Position numbers and translations under genes: made by a program. From Desulfosarcina sp. (GTDB lineage: Bacteria > Desulfobacterota > Desulfobacteria > Desulfobacterales > Desulfosarcinaceae), in assembly GCA_018224455.1 (NCBI GenBank), contig JAGTUY010000180.1, positions 1 through 5,409 of the forward strand: a DNA stretch of 5,409 nt. Direction: 5' to 3'. Positions 1 to 5,409 of this stretch are shown here, piece by piece (the first letter of the stretch is position 1; each line of letters opens with the position of its first letter). The notes below the pieces were generated by a model that was given only the letters and a program-made list of their open reading frames with translations, was not told where the DNA came from and did not search any database.

Positions 1-577
1 AGAATACCAACGTCTCAATTGGCAAATGGCTGAATTGCAGGCCGGCGGTGCTACGCAACCGCAGCCGTAAACCGGCTTTCATGCCCGGTCGACCGGGAAT
101 CCCCAGATTGGCCACGGCACTGGCACTGGAGAGGTATTCGGCGTCGAAAAGCTGCAGCGGCCAAAGGGTGACGTCCTGGGCCGTCGTATATTCGCAGGCG
201 GTTTGCTCCCCCTTGCCGATCTGGCTGCGCAGGCGGGCGCCCCGGGGGATGACGACGCCATTTTGGAGGGCTGTATCATTGAGATCCGGGGTTAACTGCA
301 CGATCGCCATGGAAGGCACCGGCGCCAGATAGTTCGGATAGACCATCTCCAGAAGATGCTGGGTGAAGCGGGGGAATTCGGCATCCACTTTGAGCTGCAC
401 GCGCGCGGCCAGGAAGGCGAACCCTTCCAGCAGCCTTTCGACATAGGGGTCCGCGCATTCGAAGGCATTCAGTCCCAGGCGTCCGGCGATCTTGGGAAAT
501 TCCTCGGCGAATTCACCGCCCATCTCACGCATGTACTGGAGTTCACGATTGTAGTATTTGAGCAGAAGGGGATCCAT
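1..577 (-). CDS. tssF: T6SS baseplate protein TssF (VasA/ImpG family), N-terminal part, cut by the left window edge
   Basis: TssF is a cytoplasmic baseplate wedge component of the type VI secretion system; it works with TssG, TssE and TssK beneath the sheath. The 192 visible residues begin MDPLLLKYYNRELQYMREMG and continue through FPKIAGRLGL, the ECADPYVERLLEGFAFLAARV block near residues 40-60 and FPRFTQHLLEMVYPNYLAP near residues 65-85, all hallmarks of the TssF N-terminus. Full-length members are about 600 residues, so roughly two thirds of the gene lies beyond base 1. The start at 577 is well fixed: it gives the canonical family N-terminus, and an in-frame TAA lies at 590-592, just upstream. 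The Shine-Dalgarno is weak (GGAT, four bases before the ATG). It sits 53 bp after tssE on the same strand, so co-transcription is likely. No frameshift is visible. Confidence 0.96.
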   Translation of the reverse strand, partial: MDPLLLKYYNRELQYMREMGGEFAEEFPKIAGRLGLNAFECADPYVERLLEGFAFLAARVQLKVDAEFPRFTQHLLEMVYPNYLAPVPSMAIVQLTPDLNDTALQNGVVIPRGARLRSQIGKGEQTACEYTTAQDVTLWPLQLFDAEYLSSASAVANLGIPGRPGMKAGLRLRLRSTAGLQFSHLPIETLVF

Positions 578-630
578 GCTTATCCGGTGTTAGGGTTGTC
601 CGATGATCGACACATTGCTTTTTGAAACCG

Positions 631-1116
631 TCAGGGTTCGATATCGACCCTGCCCAACTCAAGATCCAGAATCGTTCTCAAATAGAGATGCTCGGGCAAG
701 GGCTGGGCCCAGAGTTCGCCTTCGATTTCGAAGACAATCTGGTTGTGTTCACCGCCCGCCTTGGCCCGGACCTTGAGCGACCTTTTGAGGATACGAGGTT
801 CAAAAGTCAAAATCGCCTGTCGCAGGTAACGCTCCAATGCCGATGGGTCGGCATTGCTGATCGTCGTGCCGGTGAGATCGGGAATGCCGAAATTCAAAAC
901 CGACTGCCTGACATGGGGGTAGTCATCCAGACTCTGGATGGTTTCGAGACATGCGGTGTTGAGCAGCCATTCCAGATCGCGATTGACCGATTGCCTGAGC
1001 CGGGCGAGCGACAACACGCGCTGTTCCCGCGACTCGACCGTCTGGGTGGGGTCGTCATCGGCCAGTCTGTCCAGAAGGGATGGCTGCAGACGCTCTTTGG
1101 GGGTTAATTCAGCCAT
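631..1116 (-). CDS. tssE: T6SS baseplate protein TssE (phage gp25-like)
   Basis: TssE is the gp25/lysozyme-like baseplate component of the T6SS, homologous to phage T4 gp25, and helps start sheath polymerisation. The 161-residue product has the expected family length. It opens MAELTPKERLQPSLLDRL, followed by ESREQRVLSLARLRQSVNRDL (residues 28-48), LLNT at 51-54, LNFGIPDLTG (74-83), an AILTFEPRI segment (101-109) and a C-terminal beta region FEIEGELWAQPLPEHLYLRT ending in DLELGRVDI. These match the gp25-like domain order. I chose the ATG at 1114-1116 rather than the in-frame ATG at 1143 because the family begins at MAEL and the longer form would overlap tagJ by 35 bp. With this start the overlap with the tagJ stop is 8 bp (ATGGCTGA), suggesting translational coupling. 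A GAGG motif inside the tagJ 3' end can serve as ribosome binding site. Confidence 0.95.
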   Translation of the reverse strand: MAELTPKERLQPSLLDRLADDDPTQTVESREQRVLSLARLRQSVNRDLEWLLNTACLETIQSLDDYPHVRQSVLNFGIPDLTGTTISNADPSALERYLRQAILTFEPRILKRSLKVRAKAGGEHNQIVFEIEGELWAQPLPEHLYLRTILDLELGRVDIEP

Positions 1117-1921
1117 CGGGCAGCTCGACCTCAGGCGGGTCAATTAAAATCGAGCGGATATCCAGCAGCGCGTAATCATCCCGATCCGTGGTCAGCATGC
1201 GCTGGCCGACGCCCTGAACCAGGTTCGCGGACAACTCGATCCACTCGGTTTTACGCGCCGTCTGAATCGCCGGGTCCCGCGCGGTCTCGGAGCCGGGATA
1301 TCGGGACGGGATCAACCCGAAGGCATCCCCGCCGTTGACCCAGGTGAAATGCGCCGGCAGCCAGACCAGATCCCGCAGATCCTCCACCCCGGTGATCTGG
1401 ACGGCCTGAATTTGCTCGAACGGCAGCCAGTAGTAGCGACCGTTCAGGATCACCTCCAGCACCGGACCCAGGCGGGTATCGGCATCCGCAATCCAGCCGA
1501 AAGGCTGTTCATCGATCTTGCCGGAACTCTCATGGGCCATGTCAAACGCCTGGTCGCGCAGCGTTTCCGCCTGGTTGAATTGCGACTCCGCCGTCAGCCG
1601 CAGCGCTTCCAGCAGATAGGCCATCCACTGGGGCGGATCGCCGAATATCATGGGTTTGCGCCTGCCGGCAAAGATATCGGTTCGCAACACCTCGCAGCGT
1701 ATGGCTTCCCGGTAGGGACCTACCATGGACCAGGCGTCATCGGCCATCTCACCCAGCACGTTCAACTGGTTCAAGGCCCGTTCCCACTGCCCCAGAATGG
1801 CGAGCAGCTGGAACAGGAAAATGCGGTATCGGCTGTTATCGGGATGGCTGCGGATCTGCGTTTGCAGTTCCGCCAGCGCGGCGTCAAGTTTTCCTTCGCG
1901 AAAATAGGTTTCTGCGAGCAT
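1109..1921 (-). CDS. tagJ: T6SS accessory protein TagJ (ImpE/SciE/HsiE1 family)
   Basis: This is the ImpE-family accessory protein TagJ. In Pseudomonas aeruginosa the homologue HsiE1 binds the N-terminal helix of the sheath protein TssB and is linked to ClpV-dependent sheath recycling; the same role here is inferred from homology. The 270-residue product starts with a TPR-like helical part (AETYFREGKLDAALAELQ, residues 3-20, then FLFQLLAILGQWERALNQL, 35-53). The typical ImpE core follows: FGDPPQWMA (93-101), FGWIADADTRLGPVLEVILN (141-160), GRYYWLPFEQI (161-171), LRDLVWLPA (182-190), IPSRYPGSE (204-212) and QRMLTTDRDDYALLDIRSI (240-258). The start at 1921 gives the normal family length and has AGAAGG at 1928-1933, six bases upstream. 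The frame stays open further up, with ATGs at 1963 (284 residues, weaker AAGG site) and 2125 (338 residues, non-family N-terminus); 1963 cannot be excluded. Confidence 0.93.
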   Translation of the reverse strand: MLAETYFREGKLDAALAELQTQIRSHPDNSRYRIFLFQLLAILGQWERALNQLNVLGEMADDAWSMVGPYREAIRCEVLRTDIFAGRRKPMIFGDPPQWMAYLLEALRLTAESQFNQAETLRDQAFDMAHESSGKIDEQPFGWIADADTRLGPVLEVILNGRYYWLPFEQIQAVQITGVEDLRDLVWLPAHFTWVNGGDAFGLIPSRYPGSETARDPAIQTARKTEWIELSANLVQGVGQRMLTTDRDDYALLDIRSILIDPPEVELPDG

Positions 1922-1927
1922 AGATGC

Positions 1928-1933
1928 CCTTCT
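1928..1933 (-). promoter_or_regulatory. Shine-Dalgarno supporting the tagJ start at 1921
   Basis: Read on the minus strand this is AGAAGG, six bases before the ATG at 1921, a 5-of-6 match to AGGAGG. The competing ATG at 1963 has only AAGGTC at 1970-1975. Together with the family length this favours 1921. Confidence 0.6.
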
Positions 1934-2041
1934 TTCATCAACGGATGGTGTTTCTGCAACCATCGGGTTGACCTTTGGGGACGGAAAAGTTCGCGCAGAA
2001 CCCCGATCGTCCCTTAACTCGACAACCCTATAGTATACTGC

Positions 2042-2127
2042 CGCCCCTTGAAGGCGAGCGTCCAACCCATTGGTAGCGCGTGTCCTCCCGCCTTGCACAA
2101 GGTGGCAGGCATGGGGATGTCCCATGC
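2042..2127. repeat. Cluster of four short inverted repeats (potential RNA hairpins)
   Basis: Seen directly on the plus strand: stem 2042-2045 with 2053-2056 (CGCC/GGCG, 7-base loop); stem CCAA 2062-2065 with TTGG 2070-2073 (4-base loop), extendable by GCG 2058-2060 with CGC 2077-2079; stem CCGCCTT 2088-2094 with AAGGTGG 2099-2105 (loop GCAC, one G.T pair); and a perfect 7-bp stem GCATGGG 2109-2115 with CCCATGC 2121-2127 (loop GATGT). Two further possible pairs, 2108/2128 and 2116/2120, are also G.U on the plus strand. All three wobbles become A.C mismatches in a minus-strand RNA, so the fold is slightly better as a plus-strand transcript, although the strongest stem is equally good both ways. 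The function is unknown: mRNA stabiliser downstream of hcp, dispersed palindromic repeat or small RNA are all possible. Confidence 0.5.
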
Positions 2128-2172
2128 TTCAGATGTTCACTAAGGTGGTTCGCCGATCCTTTTATCTTGCTA

Positions 2173-2655
2173 TTATTCCTCCTTGTTCGTTTCTATATTC
2201 CAGGTCAGATCGATGGCCGCATCGGCGGAGCCATCGTCTTTTTGGGGCGTATAGCTGAATTTTACCTTGGCAAAGTTCAAGGTGATATTTTCGGTCAATC
2301 GATCTTCACCACCGCTTCCGCCGGTACTCACCGATGTCACCATGATCGGTTCCATCTGGATGACCACGTAATCAACCGGATTCTCGCCCGACTTACGAAC
2401 AGTCATAATCGCCTTTTTCAGGTGGGCGCCGTTGCAGCACTTGCGGAGGAGGTTTGTGGAGGCTTTGTCGACATACTTGGTGACCGACACGTCCTGTATG
2501 TTCGCTTTTCCGGCGCCGCCGCCGCCGCCGACGTGCATCGATCCCGATTGGGATACCCCCCAACTCCAGGCCAGTACGTCGATTTCTTTTTCATGACCAT
2601 CGATCTTCGATTCGCCGTTAATGCCATCGATTTTTAATGTAATGTCTACCGCCAT
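2173..2655 (-). CDS. hcp: T6SS inner tube protein Hcp (TssD)
   Basis: Hcp forms hexameric rings that stack into the inner tube propelled out of the cell when the sheath contracts; it can also chaperone effectors. The 160-residue product is normal for the family and lacks any C-terminal extension, so it is not an evolved Hcp carrying an effector domain. Diagnostic segments are MAVDITLKIDGINGES (1-16), EIDVLAWSWGVSQSG (24-38), the glycine-rich loop HVGGGGGAGK (41-50), VTKYVDKAS (58-66), LRKCCNGAHLKKA (70-82) and STGGSGGEDRLTENITLNFA (110-129), followed by YTPQK. There is no signal peptide, as expected for a T6SS substrate. The gene lies 35 bp after tssC, ends in tandem stops and has a strong ribosome binding site, consistent with the high Hcp dose needed. 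The following gap before tagJ separates it from the rest of the operon. Confidence 0.98.
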   Translation of the reverse strand: MAVDITLKIDGINGESKIDGHEKEIDVLAWSWGVSQSGSMHVGGGGGAGKANIQDVSVTKYVDKASTNLLRKCCNGAHLKKAIMTVRKSGENPVDYVVIQMEPIMVTSVSTGGSGGEDRLTENITLNFAKVKFSYTPQKDDGSADAAIDLTWNIETNKEE

Positions 2656-2662
2656 GGTATTT

Positions 2663-2668
2663 CTCCTT
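2663..2668 (-). promoter_or_regulatory. Strong ribosome binding site for hcp
   Basis: Minus-strand AAGGAG lies seven bases before the hcp ATG at 2655 and is preceded by an A-rich run. It is one of the two best Shine-Dalgarno matches in the window, fitting the high copy number required of Hcp. It fixes the start, which also matches the family N-terminus MAVD. Confidence 0.75.
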
Positions 2669-2690
2669 TTTTGAGATTGATGTTAGGTGG

Positions 2691-4190
2691 TCAATTTTTC
2701 ACCGATGGGAGTTTGGAAACCAACCGCAACGAGACGGTCAGCCCTTCCAATTGGTAGTGGGGCCGCAGATAGAAATTGGACGTATAGTAGCCGGGGTTGC
2801 CTTCCACCTCCGCCACGGTGACTTCGGCTGCCGCCAGCGGCTTCTTGGCCTTGGTCGTTTCGCTGGAGTTGGCCGGATCGCCGTCGACATACTGCAGGAT
2901 CCACTTTTGCAGCCACTTTTGCATATCATCGCGTTCCTTGAACGATCCGATTTTGTCCCGCACGATGCACTTCAGGTAGTGGGCAAAGCGGCAGCAGGCG
3001 AACAGATAGGGCAGGCGAGCGGCCAGGTTGGCATTGGCCGTGGCATCCGGGTCTTCGTATTCAGCCGGTTTCTGCAGTGACTGGGCGCCGATAAAGGCGG
3101 CGAAATCCGAATTTTTACGGTGGACCAGCGGCATGAAGCCCAGCTTGGCTAGTTCCGCCTCCCGGCGATCGCCGATGCCGATCTCGGTGGGGCACTTCAT
3201 ATCCACGCCGCCGTCGTCAGTCGCAAAGGTGTGAACCGGCAACCCATCCACGGCTCCCCCGGATTCGACCCCGCGAATGCGCGAACACCATCCGTAAAAT
3301 TTGAAGGCCCGGTTGATATTGGCGGCCATGGCATAGGCTGAATTGGCCCACACATATTTGCGCGTATCGGCGTCTTCCACCTCTTCCTCGAAGTCAAACA
3401 GTTCCACCGGATCGGTTTTGGCGCCGTAGGGCAGCCGGGCCAGGAAGCGGGGCATGGCCAGCCCGAGGTAGCGGGCATCATCCGATTCGCGCAGGGATCG
3501 CCAGGACGCGTAGTCTGCATCCCTGAATTTCTTGGCCAGATCGGCGGGCGCCGAGAGTTCGGACCAGGAATCCATCTGCATGACCGAGGGGGCGGCGGCG
3601 GATATGAAGGGGGCATGGGAGGCCGCGGCGATTTTGGCCATTTCGCCCAACAACTCCACATCCGGCGGGCTGTGATCGAAGTAGTAGTCCCCCACCAGGC
3701 AGCCGTAGGGTTCGCCCCCCAGGCGATCGTATTCCGCACCGTAGATTTTTTTGAAGACGGGACTCGTGTCCCAGCGGGTCCCCTTGTATTTTTTCAACGT
3801 GCCACCCAGCTCCGCTTTGCTGATATTCATGATCTTGATTTTCAGCATGTCATCGGTTTCGGTATTGTTGACCAGATAGTGCAACCCGCGCCAGGCACTC
3901 TCCAGTTTTTGAAAATCTTCCTGATGTAGGATCTGGTTGATCTGCCGGGTCAGCTTCCCGTCGATCTCGGCTTTGATGGCCTCGATGGTTCGTATCACAT
4001 CGGCAGAGACCAGGTTGACATCCTTGAGGACATATTCGGCCAGCGTGCGCACCGCGTTTTCAACCTGTTCCTGTGCCCGGTCGGTCCGAGGTTTGATTTC
4101 TTTTTGCAGCAGCATGGAGGAGTGGCTGGGTTTCGTTGGTCGTTCATCCGCTCCTGCCTGGGGTTGTTTCAGTGTTTGCTCTTCAGCCAT
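2691..4190 (-). CDS. tssC: T6SS contractile sheath large subunit TssC (VipB/ImpD)
   Basis: TssC pairs with TssB to build the contractile sheath around the Hcp tube. The product is 499 residues, normal for the family. Landmarks are FQKLESAWRGLHYLVNNTET (93-112), the segment PYGCLVGDYYFDHSPPDVEL (161-180), SHAPFISAAAP (191-201), the LPYGAKTDPVELFDFEEE block (253-270), YVWANSAYAMAANINRAFK (279-297), RIRGVESGGAVDGLPVHTF (304-322), a PTEIGIGDRREAELAKLGF segment (334-352) and the C-terminal NFYLRPHYQLEGLTVSLRLV (472-491). The first about 35 residues are polar and poorly conserved. The start at 4190 is the only sensible ATG: it lies three bases beyond the tssB stop, with a GAGG-type site inside the tssB tail, giving tight coupling for roughly equal production. 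No gap or frameshift is apparent. Confidence 0.98.
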   Translation of the reverse strand: MAEEQTLKQPQAGADERPTKPSHSSMLLQKEIKPRTDRAQEQVENAVRTLAEYVLKDVNLVSADVIRTIEAIKAEIDGKLTRQINQILHQEDFQKLESAWRGLHYLVNNTETDDMLKIKIMNISKAELGGTLKKYKGTRWDTSPVFKKIYGAEYDRLGGEPYGCLVGDYYFDHSPPDVELLGEMAKIAAASHAPFISAAAPSVMQMDSWSELSAPADLAKKFRDADYASWRSLRESDDARYLGLAMPRFLARLPYGAKTDPVELFDFEEEVEDADTRKYVWANSAYAMAANINRAFKFYGWCSRIRGVESGGAVDGLPVHTFATDDGGVDMKCPTEIGIGDRREAELAKLGFMPLVHRKNSDFAAFIGAQSLQKPAEYEDPDATANANLAARLPYLFACCRFAHYLKCIVRDKIGSFKERDDMQKWLQKWILQYVDGDPANSSETTKAKKPLAAAEVTVAEVEGNPGYYTSNFYLRPHYQLEGLTVSLRLVSKLPSVKN

Positions 4191-4193
4191 GGC

Positions 4194-4745
4194 TTAGTCC
4201 TCTCCCTCGGTTTTCTCTTCTGTTGATGTTTCGTCGGTGCTCGGCAGATCGGTTTTGGCTGAGGATGTCAGGGCCTGAAGCAGAGATGGATCGTTGATCA
4301 TTTTGGCGATCAATTCCTCGGCGCCGCTCTTGCCATCCATGTGCGTCAGGAGGTTCTCCAATTGTGTCCGCGCCTCCAACAGTTCTTTTAGCCCCTTGAC
4401 TTTGCGGGCAACCGCCTCCGGAGAGAAGTCATCGAGACTGTCAAAAGTGAGATCGACCTTCAAATTACCTTCCCCGGTCAATACATTGGGAACATCGAAA
4501 GCGACATGGGGTTTCATGGCCTTGAGGCGATCGTTGAAATTGTCGACATCGATCTCCAAGAAATCACGATTGTCGACCGGTGTGGCGGGGGCGCCCGGCT
4601 GGGGTTTGCCGGACAGATCCGCCAGCACACCCATCACGAAAGGAATCTGGATTTTCTTTTCCGCTCCATACAGCTCCACATCGTATTCAATCTGAACACG
4701 GGGGGGCCGATTACGGCCGACGAATTTCTGACTGCTGGTTGCCAT
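4194..4745 (-). CDS. tssB: T6SS contractile sheath small subunit TssB (VipA/ImpB)
   Basis: TssB interlocks with TssC to form the T6SS sheath; contracted sheath is disassembled by ClpV. The 183-residue product shows the family pattern: SQKFVGRNRPPRVQIEYDVE (5-24), IPFVMGVLADLSG (34-46), FLEIDVDNFNDRLKAMKP (62-79), LTFDSLDDFSPEAVARKV (99-116) and a helix LKELLEARTQLENLL (119-133). The last about 20 residues form an acidic, Thr/Ser-rich tail (TEEKTEGED at the end), probably disordered. The start at 4745 is fixed by the conserved N-terminus and by GGAGGA at 4751-4756. The N-terminal region is where TagJ docks in the P. aeruginosa H1 system, and a tagJ gene is present downstream here, so that interaction is expected but not shown. 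tssC starts three bases after the stop. Confidence 0.98.
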   Translation of the reverse strand: MATSSQKFVGRNRPPRVQIEYDVELYGAEKKIQIPFVMGVLADLSGKPQPGAPATPVDNRDFLEIDVDNFNDRLKAMKPHVAFDVPNVLTGEGNLKVDLTFDSLDDFSPEAVARKVKGLKELLEARTQLENLLTHMDGKSGAEELIAKMINDPSLLQALTSSAKTDLPSTDETSTEEKTEGED

Positions 4746-4750
4746 ATCTC

Positions 4751-4756
4751 TCCTCC
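4751..4756 (-). promoter_or_regulatory. Strong ribosome binding site for tssB
   Basis: Minus-strand GGAGGA is a near-perfect Shine-Dalgarno placed five bases before the tssB ATG at 4745. It confirms the start and suggests efficient translation of the sheath gene pair. Confidence 0.78.
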
Positions 4757-4761
4757 ATACA

Positions 4762-4789
4762 GTTATAGGGTAGCAATCAATCCTGGCAC
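4762..4789 (-). promoter_or_regulatory. Weak candidate sigma70-type promoter between tssA and tssB
   Basis: On the minus strand GTGCCA (4784-4789, 4 of 6 to TTGACA) is followed after 16 bp by TATAAC (4762-4767, 5 of 6 to TATAAT). Transcription would start about 10 bases before the tssB Shine-Dalgarno or within it, giving an extremely short leader, which counts against it. No sigma54 (-24/-12) motif was found here. It is a by-eye match and may be chance; the operon could equally be read through from upstream of tssA. Confidence 0.2.
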
Positions 4790-4836
4790 CGCCGGTTTTT
4801 CAAACGGGTCGGCGATGTATTCAGTCCTATTTCCCA

Positions 4837-5409
4837 TCAAGACGTGTCGTTCGGGTAGTCACCGAAAAGCGACTTGATCTGGTCGGCGGCCTGGGGTGCC
4901 AAATCCTTTACAATTTCGATGAAATTTTTCTCCACCAGCTGGCGCGCGCGTTTCAACAACAACGGCACCGGACTGGCCGGTTCGTGTTGATCATAGTAGG
5001 CACAGATTTGATCCAGCAGGTGGATTACGTCTTTTCGGTTGGTAATGGTTTCCATTGATCTGTCCGTTGGGGTAACTTCTGCCGTGGCAGGTGTGGCCGC
5101 ACCGTCGGCACCGGAATGCCTGGCCGCGGCTTGACGGCCGTGCGCCGATTGCCGTGGTGGCGTGCGGTCGGGAAGGTGTTTATCGAAAAAAGCCGCCATC
5201 TCCTCGAGAATGGCTTTCAGCTTCTTGTGATCCGGTGCCTGATCGGTGCCGACCCTTTCCTCGACCGCGCGTTCCAGGCGCCTCAGGCTGATAGTGGACT
5301 GCTTGATCACATCCCGGGTGAATTCCAGGGCCTTTGGGTCGCAGTCCTTGAATGCTTCCTCGATCATTGGCAGGCTGAGCGCAGAATTTTTATTCTCACC
5401 CGTTAAAGC
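4837..5409 (-). CDS. tssA: T6SS assembly protein TssA (ImpA family), C-terminal part, cut by the right window edge
   Basis: TssA proteins prime and coordinate T6SS baseplate and tail assembly. The 190 visible residues are the C-terminal part only; the frame is open to base 5409 with no stop, so the ATG at 5367 is an internal methionine and not the start. Visible regions are a helical segment (about 1-79) including LSLPMIEEAF and a VEERVGTDQAPDHKKLKAIL stretch, a low-complexity Ala/Pro/Thr-rich linker (about 80-118), and a compact C-terminal domain (about 120-190) with NRKDVIHLLDQICAYYDQHE, then PASPVPLLLKRARQLVEKNF and EIVKDLAP. The SPVPLLLKRA-type motif is characteristic of ImpA-family TssA C-termini. 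The N-terminal ImpA domain should lie outside. It is followed by a 91-bp gap and tssB, a common T6SS gene order. Confidence 0.93.
   Translation of the reverse strand, partial: ALTGENKNSALSLPMIEEAFKDCDPKALEFTRDVIKQSTISLRRLERAVEERVGTDQAPDHKKLKAILEEMAAFFDKHLPDRTPPRQSAHGRQAAARHSGADGAATPATAEVTPTDRSMETITNRKDVIHLLDQICAYYDQHEPASPVPLLLKRARQLVEKNFIEIVKDLAPQAADQIKSLFGDYPNDTS

Larger units (their letters stand above)
1922..2172. other. 251-bp intergenic region between hcp and tagJ with clustered hairpins and no gene
   Basis: This is the longest non-coding stretch in the window. The minus-strand frame of tagJ stays open through 1922-2125, but its translation there has no resemblance to the ImpE family, so I read it as chance. 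hcp ends with tandem in-frame stops (TAA TAG). No hairpin followed by a T-run is visible after hcp on the minus strand, so I cannot call an intrinsic terminator. The centre (about 2042-2127) holds four adjacent potential hairpins, listed as a separate feature. An 8-bp palindrome AGTATACT at 2032-2039 gives a -10-like hexamer (TATACT) on either strand, but no good -35 lies at the right distance. The gap could hold a processing site, a weak internal promoter, a stabilising structure for hcp mRNA or a dispersed palindromic repeat. Confidence 0.6.

Noticed and set aside
580..615. A 12-codon minus-strand mini-ORF ending two bases before the tssF ATG, which might act as a coupling leader.
   Set aside because: No ribosome binding site precedes its ATG, and an ORF this short is expected by chance in a 53-bp gap.
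622..1107. A 161-codon plus-strand open frame opposite tssE.
   Set aside because: It lies almost wholly antisense to a clear TssE gene, matches no family I know, and reads as a shadow of the coding strand.
1349..2017. A 222-codon plus-strand open frame opposite tagJ.
   Set aside because: It is antisense to a well-supported TagJ gene, and its composition (rich in His, Gln and Arg) is typical of a shadow frame.
2062..2127. A possible tRNA-like gene on the plus strand, because TTGGTAGCGCG resembles a D-loop and a stem-loop with GCAC follows.
   Set aside because: There is no acceptor stem, no TTCGA-type T-loop at the right distance, and the candidate anticodon loop has only four bases instead of seven.
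2080..2637. A 185-codon plus-strand open frame opposite hcp.
   Set aside because: Hcp on the other strand is unmistakable; the plus-strand product shows no recognisable domain.
4784..4801. Plus-strand TGGCAC as part of a sigma54 promoter, and the adjacent GC-rich stretch with TTTTT as a terminator.
   Set aside because: There is no GC at the -12 spacing, the possible stem is only 3 bp, and no plus-strand gene ends or begins here.
1..5409. CRISPR arrays, insertion sequences, rRNA, or T6SS effector-immunity genes.
   Set aside because: No regularly spaced repeats, transposase motifs, rRNA-like sequence or unassigned genes are present; nearly all of the window is core T6SS coding sequence.

Overview
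The window holds a contiguous stretch of a type VI secretion system (T6SS) operon, read entirely from the minus strand. In transcription order (right to left) the genes are tssA (C-terminal part only, running off the right edge), tssB, tssC, hcp (tssD), tagJ/impE, tssE and tssF (N-terminal part only, running off the left edge). All seven are recognised from conserved family motifs in their translations, and none is broken inside the window. No convincing gene lies on the plus strand.

The organism is a Gram-negative, moderately GC-rich bacterium. The gene order and the TagJ/ImpE accessory protein fit a proteobacterial or Desulfobacterota T6SS of the TagJ-containing class. I cannot name a genus. 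A sulfate-reducer-like deltaproteobacterial source is only an impression.

Layout: 4837-5409 is the end of tssA. A 91-bp gap (4746-4836) carries a strong ribosome binding site and a weak promoter candidate before tssB (4194-4745). tssC (2691-4190) follows after 3 bp. hcp (2173-2655) follows after 35 bp and has a strong Shine-Dalgarno sequence. A 251-bp gap (1922-2172) then separates hcp from tagJ (1109-1921). It contains a run of short hairpins and is the only part of the window not explained by known T6SS genes. tagJ overlaps tssE (631-1116) by 8 bp, and tssF starts at 577 after a 53-bp gap.

How the parts work together: TssA directs assembly of baseplate and tail. TssE and TssF are baseplate components. 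TssB and TssC form the contractile sheath around the stacked Hcp hexamers of the inner tube. TagJ is an accessory factor that links the TssB sheath protein to ClpV recycling in related systems. The membrane complex (TssJLM), TssG, TssK, ClpV and VgrG must be encoded outside this window. No effector or immunity gene is visible. I see no undescribed system here. The hairpin-rich hcp-tagJ gap is the item most worth checking.
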